A DNA stretch of 64,000 nucleotides from Osmia lignaria lignaria (Eukaryota > Arthropoda > Insecta > Hymenoptera > Megachilidae). Numbering within the stretch: position 1 is the first letter of the stretch; the number at the start of each line of letters is the position of its first letter. The stretch covers positions 31,550,001-31,614,000 of the forward strand of contig NW_027478158.1 in assembly GCF_051020975.1 (NCBI RefSeq), written 5' to 3'. Below the pieces are notes generated by a model. That model searched no databases. It was given only the letters and a program-made list of their open reading frames with translations, and had not been told where the DNA came from. The position numbers and the translations under genes are program-made. This document shows positions 23,121 through 35,363 of this stretch, piece after piece.

Positions 23121-26018
23121 TCAGATGCGTAGTTCTCGAGGTATATCAAGATATTTAAAAGTTCCGAAGCCGCACCAACATAATAGAGATACAGAAACAC
23201 TGTGGCCCCTTTCATTGAGATAACTCTGCACTATTGCGAGCTGCAAATGCCACATCCAGCTTAGCTGTGCAGAAGAAGCACAACAAGAACAAGAAATATC
23301 TCGGAATATGTCCGTCAGGCCCCTTGACTTGAGCTACATCTGCAAATATCTCGGAAACGAGGCGAGCTATGGCAAGATGTTGAGAGACCGTCTTTGTAGG
23401 AAATTAAGTTTCCTACTATTTATGTTCTATGATATTTTTTGGTCAGATGCGTAGTTTTCGAGATATATCGAGATATTTAAAAGTTCCGAAGCCGCACCAG
23501 CATAATAAAGATACAGAAACACCGTGGATCCTTTCTTTGAGATAACTCTGCCCTATTGCGGGCTGGAAATGCCACTTCCAGCTTAGCTGTGCTGAAGAGG
23601 AACAACAAGAAGAAGAAATATCTCGAAATATGTCCGTCAGGCCCCTCCCTTTGAACTAAATCTGCAAATATCTCGGAAACGAAGCGAGCTATAGCAAAAT
23701 GTTCAGATACCTTTTTTGTAGAGAATTATGTTTCCTACAATTTACGTTGTATGATATTTTTTGATCAGATGCGTGGTTTTCGAGATATATCGAGATATTT
23801 AAAAGTTCCGAAGCCGCACCAACATAATAGAGATACAGAAACACCGTGGCCCCTTTCTTTGAGATAACTCTGCACTATTGCGAGCTGCAAATGCCACTTC
23901 CAGCTTAGCTGTGCAGAAGAAGAACAACAAGAAGAAGAAATATCTCGAAATATGTCCGTCAGGCCCCTTCCCTTGAGATAAATCTGCAAATATCTCGGAA
24001 ACGAAGCGAGCTATGGCAAAATGTTAAGAGACCTTTTTTGTAGAGAATTAAGTTTCCTACTTTTTATGTTCTATGATATTTTTTGATGAGATGCGTAGAT
24101 CTCGAGATATATCAAGATATTTAAAAGTTCCGAAGCCGCACCAACATAATAGAGATACAGAAACACCCTGGCCCCTTTCTTTGAGATAACTCTGCACTAT
24201 TGCGAGCTGCAAATGCCACTTCCAGCTTAGCTGTGCAGAAGAAGAACAACAAGAAGAAGAAATATCTCGGAATATGTCCGTCAGGCCCCTTCCCTTGAGC
24301 TAAATCTGCAAATATCTCGGAAACGATGCCAGCTATGGGAAAATGTTAAGAGACCTTTTTTGTAGAGAATTAAGTTTCCTACTTTTTATGTTCTGTGATA
24401 TTTTTTGATCAGATGCGTAGTTCTCGAGATATATCAAGATATTTAAAAGTTCCGAAGCCGCACCAACATAATAGAGATACAGAAACACCGTGGCCCCTTT
24501 CTTTGCGATAACTCTGCACTATTGCGAGCTGCAAATGCCACTTCCAGCTTAGCTGTGCAGAAGAAGAACAACAAGAAGAAGAAATATCTGGAAATATGTC
24601 CGTCAGGCCCCTTCCCTTGAGATAAATCTGCAAATATCTCGGAAACGAAGAGAGCTATGGCAAAATGTTAAGATACCTTTTTTGTAGAGAATTAAGTTTC
24701 CTACTTTTTATGTTCTATGATATTTTTTGGTCAGATGCGTAGTTCCCGAGATATATCAAGATATTTAAAAGTTCCGAAGCCGCACCAACATAATAGAGAT
24801 ACAGAAACACCGTGGCCCCTTTCTTTGAGATAACTCTGCACTAGTGCGAGCCGGAAATGCCACTTCCAGCTTAGCTGTGCAGAAGAAGAACAACAAGAAG
24901 AAGAAATATCTCGAAATATGTCCGTCAGGCCCCTTCCCTTGAGATAAATCTGCAAATATCTCGGAAACGAAGCGAGCTATGGCAAAATGTTAAGAGACCT
25001 TTTTTGTAGAGAATTAAGTTTCCTACTTTTTATGTTCTATGATATTTTTTGGTCAGATGCGTAGTTCCCGAGATATATCAAGATATTTAAAAGTTCCGAA
25101 GCCGCACCAACATAATAGAGATACAGAAACACCGTGGCCCCTTTCTTTGAGATAACTCTGCACTAGTGCGAGCCGGAAATGCCACTTCCAGCTTAGCTGT
25201 GCAGAAGAAGAACAACAAGAAGAAGAAATATCTCGAAATATGTCCGTCAGGCCCCTTCCCTTGAGATAAATCTGCAAATATCTCGGAAACGAAGCGAGCT
25301 ATGGCAAAATGTTAAGAGACCTTTTTTGTAGAGAATTAAGTTTCCTACTTTTTATGTTCTATGATATTTTTTGGTCAGATGCGTAGTTTTCGAGATATAT
25401 CGAGATATTTAATAGTTCCGAAGCCGCACCAACATAATAAAGATACAGAAACACCGTGGATCCTTTCTTTGAGATAACTCTGCACTATTGCGAGCTGCAA
25501 ATGCCACTTCCAGCTTAGCTGTGCAGAAGAAGCACAACAAGAACAAGAAATATCTCGGAATATGTCCGTCAGGCCCCTTCCCTTGAGCTAAATCTGCAAA
25601 TATCTCGCAAACGATGCGAGCTATGGCAAAATGTTAGGTGACCTTTTTTGTAGTGAATTAAGTTTCCTACTTTTTATGTTCTATGATATTTTTTGATCAG
25701 TTGCGTAGTTCTCGAGATATATCAAGATATTTAAAAGTTCCGAAGCCGCACCAACATAATAGAGATACAGAAACACCGTGGCCCCTTTCTGTGAGATAAC
25801 TCTGCACTATTGCGAGCTGCAAATGCCACTTCCAGCTTAGCTGTGCAGAAGAAGCACAAGAAGAACAAGAAATATCTCGGAATATGTCCGTCAGGCCCCT
25901 TCCCTTGAGCTAAATCTGCAAATATCTCGCAAACGATGCGAGCTATGGCAAAATGTTAGGTGACCTTTTTTGTAGAGAATTAAGTTTCCTACTTTTTATG
26001 TTCTATGATATTTTTTGA
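23121..26018. repeat. Domain B nine-unit HOR, full copy 1 (2898 bp)
   Basis: There are nine ordered units: 23121 (CGAGGTATATC, CTTTCATTGAG, CTTGACTTGAG, GAGGCGAGC), 23443 (CACCAGCATAATAAAG, GGATCC, TGCCCTATTGCGGGC, CTCCCTTTGAAC, CTATAGC), 23765 (GTGGTTTTCG), 24087 (GATGAGATGCGTAGATC, GATGCCAGC), 24409 (TTTGCGATAAC, ATCTGGAAAT), 24731 and 25053 (both GGTCAGATGCGTAGTTCCCG), 25375 (GGATCC, TAGTGAATT) and 25697 (CTGTGAGATAAC, GCACAAGAAGAACAAG). The same order returns at 31168-34075, which defines the HOR. Confidence 0.9.
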
Positions 26019-27306
26019 TCAGATGCGTAGTTCTCGAGGTATATCAAGATATTTAAAAGTTCCGAAGCCGCACCAACATAATAGAGATACAGAAACACTG
26101 TGGCCCCTTTCATTGAGATAACTCTGCACTATTGCGAGCTGCAAATGCCACTTCCAGCTTAGCTGTGCAGAAGAAGCACAACAAGAACAAGAAATATCTC
26201 GGAATATGTCCGTCAGGCCCCTTGACTTGAGCTACATCTGCAAATATCTCGGAAACGAGGCGAGCTATGGCAAGATGTTGAGAGACCGTTTTTGTAGGAA
26301 ATTAAGTTTCCTACTATTTATGTTCTATGATATTTTTTGGTCAGATGCGTAGTTTTCGAGATATATCGAGATATTTAAAAGTTCCGAAGCCGCACCAGCA
26401 TAATAAAGATACAGAAACACCGTGGATCCTTTCTTTGAGATAACTCTGCCCTATTGCGGGCTGGAAATGCCACTTCCAGCTTAGCTGTGCTGAAGAGGAA
26501 CAACAAGAAGAAGAAATATCTCGAAATATGTCCGTCAGGCCCCTCCCTTTGAACTAAATCTGCAAATATCTCGGAAACGAAGCGAGCTATAGCAAAATGT
26601 TCAGATACCTTTTTTGTAGAGAATTATGTTTCCTACAATTTACGTTGTATGATATTTTTTGATCAGATGCGTGGTTTTCGAGATATATCGAGATATTTAA
26701 AAGTTCCGAAGCCGCACCAACATAATAGAGATACAGAAACACCGTGGCCCCTTTCTTTGAGATAACTCTGCACTATTGCGAGCTGCAAATGCCACTTCCA
26801 GCTTAGCTGTGCAGAAGAAGAACAACAAGAAGAAGAAATATCTCGAAATATGTCCGTCAGGCCCCTTCCCTTGAGATAAATCTGCAAATATCTCGGAAAC
26901 GAAGCGAGCTATGGCAAAATGTTAAGAGACCTTTTTTGTAGAGAATTAAGTTTCCTACTTTTTATGTTCTATGATATTTTTTGATGAGATGCGTAGATCT
27001 CGAGATATATCAAGATATTTAAAAGTTCCGAAGCCGCACCAACATAATAGAGATACAGAAACACCGTGGCCCCTTTCTTTGAGATAACTCTGCACTATTG
27101 CGAGCTGCAAATGCCACTTCCAGCTTAGCTGTGCAGAAGAAGAACAACAAGAAGAAGAAATATCTCGGAATATGTCCGTCAGGCCCCTTCCCTTGAGCTA
27201 AATCTGCAAATATCTCGGAAACGATGCCAGCTCTGGGAAAATGTTAAGAGACCTTTTTTGTAGAGAATTAAGTTTCCTACTTTTTATGTTCTATGATATT
27301 TTTTGA
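26019..27306. repeat. Domain B HOR, shortened copy 2 (four units)
   Basis: Units 26019, 26341, 26663 and 26985 match 23121, 23443, 23765 and 24087 at an offset of 2898 bp. The series then leaves the HOR, and the next 11 units are of other types. Unit 26985 carries the private CAGCTCTGGG, which reappears in the junction unit at 28272. Confidence 0.88.
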
Positions 27307-28593
27307 TCAGATGCGTAGTTCTCGAGATATATCAAGATATTTAAAAGTTCCGAAGGCGCACCAACATAATAGAGATACAGAAACACCGTGGCCCCTTTCT
27401 ATGCGATAACTCTGCACTATTGCGAGCTGCAAATGCCACTTCCAGCTTAGCTGTGCAGAAGAAGAACAACAAGAAGAAGAAATATCTCGAAATATGTCCG
27501 TCAGGCCCCTTCCCTTGAGATAAATCTGCAAATATCTCGGAAACGAAGCGAGCTATGGCAAAATGTTAAGAGACCCTTTTTGTAGAGAATTAGGTTTCTA
27601 CTTTTTATGTTCTATGATATTTTTTGATCAGATGCGTAGATCTCGAGATATATCAAGATATTTAAAAGTTCCGAAGCCGCACCAACATAATAGAGATACA
27701 GAAACACCGTGGCCCCTTTCTTTGAGATAACTCTGCACTATTGCGAGCTGGAAATGCCACTTCCAGTTTAGCTGTGCAGAAGAAGAATAACAAGAAGAAG
27801 AAATATCTCGAAATATGTCCGTTAGGCCCCTTCCCTTGAGATAAATCTGCAAATATCTCGGAAACGAAGCGAGCTATGGCAAAATGTTAAGAGACGTTTT
27901 TTGTAGAGAATTATGTTTCCTACAATTTATGTTCTCTGATATTTTTTGATCAGAAGCGTAGTTTTCGAGATATATCAAGATATTTAAAAGTTCCGAAGCC
28001 GCACCAACATAATAGAGATACAGAAACACCGTGGCCCCTTTCTTTGAGATAACTCTGCACTAGTGCGAGCCGCAAATTCCACTTCCAGCTTAGCTGTGCA
28101 GAAGAAGAACAACAAGAAGAAGAAATATCTCGAAATATGTCCGTCAGGCCCCTTCCCTTGAGATAAATCTGCAAATATCTCGGAAACGAAGCAAGCTATG
28201 GCAAAATGATAAGAGACCTTTTTTGTAGAGAATTAAGTTTCCTACTTTTTATGTTCTATAATATTTTTTGATCAGATGCGTAGTTCTCGAGATATATCAA
28301 GATATTTAAAAGTTCCGAAGCCGCACCAACATAATAGAGATACAGAAACACCGTGGCCCCTCTCTTTGAGATAACTCTGCACTATTGCGAGCGGCAAATG
28401 CCACTTCCAGCTTAGCTGTGCAGAAGAAGAACAACAAGAAGAAGAAATATCTCGGAATATGTCCGTCAGGCCCCTTCCCTTGAGCTAAATCTGCAAATAT
28501 CTCGGAAACGATGCCAGCTCTGGGAAAATGTTAAGAGACCTTTTTTGTAGAGAATTAAGTTTCCTACTTTTTATGTTCTATGATATTTTTTGA
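27307..28593. repeat. Four-unit tandem duplication, first copy (1287 bp)
   Basis: Units 27307 (CTATGCGATAAC, GACCCTTTTTG, GGTTTCTAC with a 1-bp loss), 27628 (TAGATCTCGAG, GAATAACAAG, GTTAGGCCCC), 27950 (CAAATTCCAC, GAAGCAAGC, AATGATAAGAG) and 28272 (ATAATATTTTTTG, GCGAGCGGC) are repeated at once at 28594. Unit 28272 is the junction. It begins like 29559 but ends like 26985 (CGGAATATG, GAGCTAAATC, GATGCCAGCTCTGGG). Its crossover lies between about 28393 and 28454. Confidence 0.9.
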
Positions 28594-29879
28594 TCAGATG
28601 CGTAGTTCTCGAGATATATCAAGATATTTAAAAGTTCCGAAGCCGCACCAACATAATAGAGATACAGAAACACCGTGGCCCCTTTCTATGCGATAACTCT
28701 GCACTATTGCGAGCTGCAAATGCCACTTCCAGCTTAGCTGTGCAGAAGAAGAACAACAAGAAGAAGAAATATCTCGAAATATGTCCGTCAGGCCCCTTCC
28801 CTTGAGATAAATCTGCAAATATCTCGGAAACGAAGCGAGCTATGGCAAAATGTTAAGAGACCCTTTTTGTAGAGAATTAGGTTTCTACTTTTTATGTTCT
28901 ATGATATTTTTTGATCAGATGCGTAGATCTCGAGATATATCAAGATATTTAAAAGTTCCGAAGCCGCACCAACATAATAGAGATACAGAAACACCGTGGC
29001 CCCTTTCTTTGAGAAAACTCTGCACTATTGCGAGCTGGAAATGCCACTTCCAGTTTAGCTGTGCAGAAGAAGAATAACAAGAAGAAGAAATATCTCGAAA
29101 TATGTCCGTTAGGCCCCTTCCCTTGAGATAAATCTGCAAATATCTCGGAAACGAAGCGAGCTATGGCAAAATGTTAAGAGACGTTTTTTGTAGAGAATTA
29201 TGTTTCCTACAATTTATGTTCTCCGATATTTTTTGATCAGAAGCGTAGTTTTCGAGATATATCAAGATATTTAAAAGTTCCGAAGCCGCACCAACATAAT
29301 AGAGATACAGAAACACCGTGGCCCCTTTCTTTGAGATAACTCTGCACTAGTGCGAGCCGCAAATTCCACTTCCAGCTTAGCTGTGCAGAAGAAGAACAAC
29401 AAGAAGAAGAAATATCTCGAAATATGTCCGTCAGGCCCCTTCCCTTGAGATAAATCTGCAAATATCTCGGAAACGAAGCAAGCTATGGCAAAATGATAAG
29501 AGACCTTTTTTGTAGAGAATTAAGTTTCCTACTTTTTATCTTCTATAATATTTTTTGATCAGATGCGTAGTTCTCGAGATATATCAAGATATTTAAAAGT
29601 TCCGAAGCCGCACCAACATAATAGAGATACAGAAACACCGTGGCCCCTCTCTTTGAGATAACTCTGCACTATTGCGAGCGGCAAATGCCACTTCCAGCTT
29701 AGCTGTGCAGAGGAAGAACAACAAGAAGAAGAAATATCTCGAAATATGTCCGTCAGGCCCCTTCCCTTGAGATAAATCTGCAAATATCTCGGAAACGAAG
29801 CGAGCTATGGCAAAATGTTAAGAGACCTTTTTTGTAGAGAATAAGTTTCCTACTTTTTATGTTCTATGATATTTTTTGA
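28594..29879. repeat. Four-unit tandem duplication, second copy (1286 bp)
   Basis: Units 28594, 28915, 29237 and 29559 repeat 27307-28272 at a 1287-bp offset. The last unit keeps the non-chimeric 3' end and has lost one T in GTAGAGAATAAG (about 29840). A few private changes (GAGAAAACTC in 28915, TCTCCGATATT before 29237) show that the two copies have begun to diverge. Confidence 0.9.
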
Positions 29880-30845
29880 TCAGATGCGTAGTTCTCGAGA
29901 TATACCAAGATATTTAAAAGTTCCGAAGCCGCACCAACATAATAGAGATACAGAAACACCGTGGCCCCTTTCTTTGAGATAACTCTGCACTATTGCGAGC
30001 TGCAAATGCCACTTCCAGCTTAGCTGTGCAGAAGAAGAACAACAAGAAGAAGAAATATCTCGAAATATGTCCGTCAGGCCCGTTCCTTTGAGCTGAATCT
30101 GCAAATATCTCGGAAACGAAGCGAGCTATGGCAAAATGTTAAGAGACGTTTTTTGTAGAGAATTATGTTTCCCACAATTTATGTTCTATGATATTTTTTG
30201 ATCAGATGCGTAGTTCTCGAGATATATCAAGATATTTAAAAGTTCCGAAGCCGCACCACCATAATAGAGATACAGAAACACCGTGGCCCCTTTCTTTGAG
30301 ATAACTCTGCACTATTGCGAGCTGCAAATGCCACTTCCAGCTTAGCTGTGCAGAAGAAGAACAACAAGAAGAAGAAATATCTCGAAATATGTCCGTCAGG
30401 CCCCTTCCCTTGATATAAATCTGCAAATATCTCGGAAACGAAGCGAGCTATGGCAAAATGTTAAGAGACGTTTTTTGTAGAGAATTATGTTTCCTACAAT
30501 TTATGTTCCATGATATTTTTTGATCAGAAGCGTAGTTTTCGAGATATATCGAGATATTTAAAAGTTCCGAAGCCGCACCAACATAATAGAGATACAGAAA
30601 CACCGTGGCCCCTTTCTTTGAGATAACTCTGCACTAGTGCGAGCCGGAAATGCCACTTCCAGCTTAGCTGTGCAGAAGAAGAACAACAAGAAGAAGAAAT
30701 ATCTCGAAATATGTCCGTCAGGCCCCTTCCCTTGAGATAAATCTGCAAATATCTCGGAAACGATGCGAGCTGTGGCAAAATGTTGAGTGACCTTTTTTGT
30801 AGGAAATTAAGTTTCCTACTATTTATGTTCTACGATATTTTTTGA
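29880..30845. repeat. Domain A-like units and a return junction to domain B
   Basis: Unit 29880 carries TATACCAAG, CCCGTTCC and GAGCTGAATC, like the unit at 12826, and 30202 carries CACCACCATAATAG, so these units are related to domain A. Unit 30524 is a chimera. Its first part is of the AAGCGTAG/TAGTGCGAGCCGG type, and its end (GATGCGAGCTGTGGC, TTGAGTGACC, GTAGGAAATT) matches 22477. The switch lies between about 30735 and 30763. From 30846 the array is again domain B. Confidence 0.88.
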
Positions 30846-33800
30846 TCAGATGCGCAGTTCTCGAGATATATCAAGATATTTAAAAGTTCCGAAGCCGCAC
30901 CAACATAATAGAGATACAGAAACACCGTGGCCCCTTTCTGTGAGATAACTCTGCACTATTGCGAGCTGCAAATGCCACTTCCAGCTTAGCTGTGCAGAAG
31001 AAGCACAAGAAGAACAAGAAATATCTCGGAATATGTCCGTCAGGCCCCTTCCCTTGAGCTAAATCTGCAAATATCTCGCAAACGATGCGAGCTATGGCAA
31101 AATGTTAGGTGACCTTTTTTGTAGAGAATTAAGTTTCCTACTTTTTATGTTCTATGATATTTTTTGATCAGATGCGTAGTTCTCGAGGTATATCAAGATA
31201 TTTAAAAGTTCCGAAGCCGCACCAACATAATAGAGATACAGAAACACTGTGGCCCCTTTCATTGAGATAACTCTGCACTATTGCGAGCTGCAAATGCCAC
31301 TTCCAGCTTAGCTGTGCAGAAGAAGCACAACAAGAACAAGAAATATCTCGGAATATGTCCGTCAGGCCCCTTGACTTGAGCTACATCTGCAAATATCTCG
31401 GAAACGAGGCGAGCTATGGCAAGATGTTGAGAGACCGTTTTTGTAGGAAATTAAGTTTCCTACTATTTATGTTCTATGATATTTTTTGGTCAGATGCGTA
31501 GTTTTCGAGATATATCGAGATATTTAAAAGTTCCGAAGCCGCACCAGCATAATAAAGATACAGAAACACCGTGGATCCTTTCTTTGAGATAACTCTGCCC
31601 TATTGCGGGCTGGAAATGCCACTTCCAGCTTAGCTGTGCTGAAGAGGAACAACAAGAAGAAGAAATATCTCGAAATATGTCCGTCAGGCCCCTCCCTTTG
31701 AAATAAATCTGCAAATATCTCGGAAACGAAGCGAGCTATAGCAAAATGTTCAGATACCTTTTTTGTAGAGAATTATGTTTCCTACAATTTACGTTGTATG
31801 ATATTTTTTGATCAGATGCGTGGTTTTCGAGATATATCGAGATATTTAAAAGTTCCGAAGCCGCACCAACATAATAGAGATACAGAAACACCGTGGCCCC
31901 TTTCTTTGAGATAACTCTGCACTATTGCGAGCTGCAAATGCCACTTCCAGCTTAGCTGTGCAGAAGAAGAACAACAAGAAGAAGAAATATCTCGAAATAT
32001 GTCCGTCAGGCCCCTTCCCTTGAGATAAATCTGCAAATATCTCGGAAACGAAGCGAGCTATGGCAAAATGTTAAGAGACCTTTTTTGTAGAGAATTAAGT
32101 TTCCTACTTTTTATGTTCTATGATATTTTTTGATGAGATGCGTAGATCTCGAGATATATCAAGATATTTAAAAGTTCCGAAGCCGCACCAACATAATAGA
32201 GATACAGAAACACCGTGGCCCCTTTCTTTGAGATAACTCTGCACTATTGCGAGCTGCAAATGCCACTTCCAGCTTAGCTGTGCAGAAGAAGAACAACAAG
32301 AAGAAGAAATATCTCGGAATATGTCCGTCAGGCCCCTTCCCTTGAGCTAAATCTGCAAATATCTCGGAAACGATGCCAGCTATGGGAAAATGTTAAGAGA
32401 CCTTTTTTGTAGAGAATTAAGTTTCCTACTTTTTATGTTCTATGATATTTTTTGATCAGATGCGTAGTTCTCGAGATATATCAAGATATTTAAAAGTTCC
32501 GAAGCCGCACCAACATAATAGAGATACAGAAACACCGTGGCCCCTTACTTTGCGATAACTCTGCACTATTGCGAGCTGCAAATGCCACTTCCAGCTTAGC
32601 TGTGCAGAAGAAGAACAACAAGAAGAAGAAATATCTGGAAATATGTCCGTCAGGCCCCTTCCCTTGAGATAAATCTGCAAATATCTCGGAAACGAAGAGA
32701 GCTATGGCAAAATGTTAAGATACCTTTTTTGTAGAGAATTAAGTTTCCTACTTTTTATGTTCTATGATATTTTTTGGTCAGATGCGTAGTTCCCGAGATA
32801 TATCAAGATATTTAAAAGTTCCGAAGCCGCACCAACATAATAGAGATACAGAAACACCGTGGCCCCTTTCTTTGAGATAACTCTGCACTAGTGCGAGCCG
32901 GAAATGCCACTTCCAGCTTAGCTGTGCAGAAGAAGAACAACAAGAAGAAGAAATATCTCGAAATATGTCCGTCAGGCCCCTTCCCTTGAGATAAATCTGC
33001 AAATATCTCGGAAACGAAGCGAGCTATGGCAAAATGTTAAGAGACCTTTTTTGTAGAGAATTAAGTTTCCTACTTTTTATGTTCTATGATATTTTTTGGT
33101 CAGATGCGTAGTTCCCGAGATATATCAAGATATTTAAAAGTTCCGAAGCCGCACCAACATAATAGAGACATAATAGAGATACAGAAACACCGTGGCCCTT
33201 TCTTTGAGATAACTCTGCACTAGTGCGAGCCGGAAATGCCACTTCCAGCTTAGCTGTGCAGAAGAAGAACAACAAGAAGAAGAAATATCTCGAAATATGT
33301 CCGTCAGGCCCCTTCCCTTGAGATAAATCTGCAAATATCTCGGAAACGAAGCGAGCTATGGCAAAATGTTAAGAGACCTTTTTTGTAGAGAATTAAGTTT
33401 CCTACTTTTTATGTTCTATGATATTTTTTGGTCAGATGCGTAGTTTCCGAGATATATCGAGATATTTAAAAGTTCCGAAGCCGCACCAACATAATAAAGA
33501 TACAGAAACACCGTGGATCCTTTCTTTGAGATAACTCTGCACTATTGCGAGCTGCAAATGCCACTTCCAGCTTAGCTGTGCAGAAGAAGCACAACAAGAA
33601 CAAGAAATATCTCGGAATATGTCCGTCAGGCCCCTTCCCTTGAGCTAAATCTGCAAATATCTCGCAAACGATGCGAGCTATGGCAAAATGTTAGGTGACC
33701 TTTTTTGTAGTGAATTAAGTTTCCTACTTTTTATGTTCTATGATATTTTTTGGTCAGTTGCGTAGTTCTCGAGATATATCAAGATATTTAAAAGTTCCGA

Positions 33801-34075
33801 AGCCGCACCAACATAATAAAGGTACATAAACACTGTGGCCTCTTTCTTTGAAATAACTCTGCACTATTCCGAGCTGCAAATGCCACTTGCAGCTTAGCTG
33901 TGCAGAAGGAGAACATCAAGTGGAAGAAATATCTCGAAATATGTCCGTCAGGCCCCTTCCCTTGAGATAAATCTGCAAATATCTCGCAAACGATGCGAGC
34001 TATGGCAAAATGTTAGGTGACCTTTTTTGTAGAGAATTAAGTTTCCTACTTTTTATGTTCTATGATATTTTTTGA
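30846..34075. repeat. Domain B nine-unit HOR, full copy 3 with leading unit
   Basis: Unit 30846 matches 22799, and the nine units 31168-34075 match 23121-26018 in order. The offset grows by 10 bp because of the insertion in unit 33100. The last unit, 33754, is mosaic. It starts like 22477 (ACATAAACACTGTGGCC, GGAGAACATC) and ends like 22799 (CGCAAACGATGCG, TTAGGTGACC). BamHI sites are at 31573 and 33515. Confidence 0.88.
33157..33178. repeat. 11-bp tandem duplication inside a unit
   Basis: ACATAATAGAG occurs twice in a row (33157-33167 and 33168-33178), where all other units have it once. A run of C is one base shorter shortly after (GTGGCCCTTTC, near 33195), giving a 332-bp unit. It is a private change of this copy, absent from the matching unit at 25053. 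Confidence 0.95.
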
Positions 34076-35363
34076 TCAGATGCGTAGTTCTCGAGGTATA
34101 TCAAGATATTTAAAAGTTCCGAAGCCGCACCAACATAATAGAGATACAGAAACACTGTGGCCCCTTTCATTGAGATAACTCTGCACTATTGCGAGCTGCA
34201 AATGCCACTTCCAGCTTAGCTGTGCAGAAGAAGCACAACAAGAACAAGAAATATCTCGGAATATGTCCGTCAGGCCCCATGACTTGAGCTACATCTGCAA
34301 ATATCTCGGAAACGAGGCGAGCTATGGCAAGATGTTGAGAGACCGTTTTTGTAGGAAATTAAGTTTCCTACTATTTATGTTCTATGATATTTTTTGGTCA
34401 GATGCGTAGTTTTCGAGATATATCGAGATATTTAAAAGTTCCGAAGCCGCACCAGCATAATAAAGATACAGAAACACCGTGGATCCTTTCTTTGAGATAA
34501 CTCTGCCCTATTGCGGGCTGGAAATGCCACTTCCAGCTTAGCTGTGCTGAAGAGGAACAACAAGAAGAAGAAATATCTCGAAATATGTCCGTCAGGCCCC
34601 TCCCTTTGAACTAAATCTGCAAATATCTCGGAAACGAAGCGAGCTATAGCAAAATGTTCAGATACCTTTTTTGTAGAGAATTATGTTTCCTACAATTTAC
34701 GTTGTATGATATTTTTTGATCAGATGCGTGGTTTTCGAGATATATCGAGATATTTAAAAGTTCCGAAGCCGCACCAACATAATAGAGATACAGAAACACC
34801 GTGGCCCCTTTCTTTGAGATAACTCTGCACTATTGCGAGCTGCAAATGCCACTTCCAGCTTAGCTGTGCAGAAGAAGAACAACAAGAAGAAGAAATATCT
34901 CGAAATATGTCCGTCAGGCCCCTTCCCTTGAGATAAATCTGCAAATATCTCGGAAACGAAGCGAGCTATGGCAAAATGTTAAGAGACCTTTTTTGTAGAG
35001 AATTAAGTTTCCTACTTTTTATGTTCTATGATATTTTTTGATGAGATGCGTAGATCTCGAGATATATCAAGATATTTAAAAGTTCCGAAGCCGCACCAAC
35101 ATAATAGAGATACAGAAACACCGTGGCCCCTTTCTGTGAGATAACTCTGCACTATTGCGAGCTGCAAATGCCACTTCCAGCTTAGCTGTGCAGAAGAAGC
35201 ACAAGAAGAACAAGAAATATCTCGGAATATGTCCGTCAGGCCCCTTCCCTTGAGCTAAATCTGCAAATATCTCGCAAACGATGCGAGCTATGGCAAAATG
35301 TTAGGTGACCTTTTTTGTAGAGAATTAAGTTTCCTACTTTTTATGTTCTATGATATTTTTTGA
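34076..35363. repeat. Domain B HOR, shortened copy 4 (four units)
   Basis: Units 34076, 34398 and 34720 match 23121, 23443 and 23765. The fourth, 35042, is chimeric: GATGAGATGCGTAGATC at its start is from the 24087 type, and the rest (CTGTGAGATAAC, GCACAAGAAGAACAAG, TTAGGTGACC) is from the 22799 type. The switch between about 35055 and 35135 removed five HOR units. A BamHI site is at 34481. Confidence 0.88.

Noticed and set aside
24080..24110. Hammerhead ribozyme in the satellite
   Set aside because: Some insect satellites encode hammerheads, so I looked for the CTGATGA core with a matching GAAA. TGATGAGATG in the 24087-type units and CTGATCA on the minus strand are only partial matches, without the second core element at a fitting distance.
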